DNA of 21,404 nucleotides from a virus: IMG/VR virus record IMGVR_UViG_3300029319_000606, positions 1 to 21,404 of that record; one strand, 5' to 3'. A program made the position numbers and the translations under genes. Below are positions 21,091-21,404 of the stretch, in pieces (the stretch's first letter is position 1; each line of letters begins with the position of its first letter). The notes under the pieces were generated by a model. It saw only the letters and a program-made list of their open reading frames with translations. It did no database searches and was not told the DNA's origin.

Positions 21091-21404
21091 CTAAGGATTA
21101 GTACCAGTATCAAGAGGTGAGTTGACGATAAGCTCGACTATAGGAATTAGATCAGCATCATATGTGATCGCCCAGTTATTATCGTTAGCTAATGCTGCGT
21201 TAGTTGGGTTGTCAGAAGCAGATGTCCACTTAGTTCCCATAACGTGATAAGCACTGTGGTAATCAACAGACATAACATCTTGCTTAGATAAAATGTTTCT
21301 ATCTGATTCAATACTTAGTGGAGATTGCTCGCCTTCAAGAATTGTTCCTGACTTAATTAAGTAGCAACGGAACTCTTTTTGATGACCTGTTGTACCAGGA
21401 TGAA
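21091..21404 (-). CDS. Major capsid protein, C-terminal part
   Basis: The frame is open to the window edge on the right, so the gene's start lies beyond 21404 and the ATG at 21273 is internal. About 104 residues are visible, from HPGTTGHQKEFRCYLIKSGT through ILSKQDVMSVDYHSAYHVMG to SPLDTGTNP and TAG (21093-21091). SVDYHxAYHVxGTKW...NPTNAALANxxNW closely matches the C-terminus of N4-gp56-type capsid proteins I recall from cyanophages. Its place upstream of the connectors and its strong terminator agree with the highest-expressed late gene. The rest of the capsid gene, and the protease and portal expected upstream, are outside the window. Confidence 0.85.
   Translation of the reverse strand, partial: HPGTTGHQKEFRCYLIKSGTILEGEQSPLSIESDRNILSKQDVMSVDYHSAYHVMGTKWTSASDNPTNAALANDNNWAITYDADLIPIVELIVNSPLDTGTNP

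Noticed and set aside
21091-21273. A separate 60-residue protein
   Set aside because: The frame stays open upstream of this ATG to the window edge and the combined sequence matches a capsid C-terminus.

Overview
This window looks like part of the genome of a tailed siphovirus with a lambda-like tail, most probably a marine cyanophage. The sequence is AT-rich, genes are tightly packed with many ATGA or TAATG overlaps, and almost everything reads leftward on the minus strand. The minus-strand order from right to left is the classic late-gene order: end of a major capsid protein, head-tail connectors, tail terminator, tail tube, tail assembly chaperones with a -1 frameshift site, tape measure, lambda M/L/K/I/J-like tail-tip proteins, a run of fibre and receptor-binding proteins, then small accessory proteins. 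The cyanophage assignment rests on recalled resemblance of several proteins (capsid C-terminus, CWHC/CPKC zinc ribbon, IPDI/VPE-rich protein, LamG fibre). No search could be run.

The left end is different. Two plus-strand genes (2-499, partial, and 499-987) are followed by about 1.2 kb with no credible gene (988-2162). This stretch holds six diverged copies of a roughly 65-nt module, spaced about 130-190 nt apart. Each module has the same two-hairpin plan. The stem sequences differ between copies but change on both sides so that pairing is kept. G-U pairs make sense only if the plus strand is the RNA. A seventh, partial copy (2155-2200) keeps only the first hairpin, with a longer stem and a following T-tract, and looks like a rho-independent terminator at the convergence with the minus-strand late genes. 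I read this as an undescribed repetitive structured RNA, made as the 3' end of the plus-strand operon or as a separate transcript. It is the most interesting object here.

The fibre region (3328-9677) alternates beta-rich fibre or C1q-like proteins with small chaperone-like proteins, suggesting a modular host-recognition cassette. The largest fibre (3889-6657) carries a LamG-like domain, a SPRY-like domain, repeated C-terminal modules, and an inserted cupredoxin-like domain that keeps a plausible His/Cys/His/Met copper site. The region 2803-3338 contains two short genes hidden from a simple ORF scan: a TTG-start zinc-ribbon gene coupled to its neighbour by a TTGA overlap, and a 43-residue membrane protein on the opposite strand.

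Two minus-strand terminators follow the presumably most highly expressed genes, the major capsid (21040-21068) and the tail tube (18184-18207). The first overlaps a plausible promoter for the connector genes. No tRNA, rRNA, CRISPR, insertion sequence, integrase or attachment site was seen.
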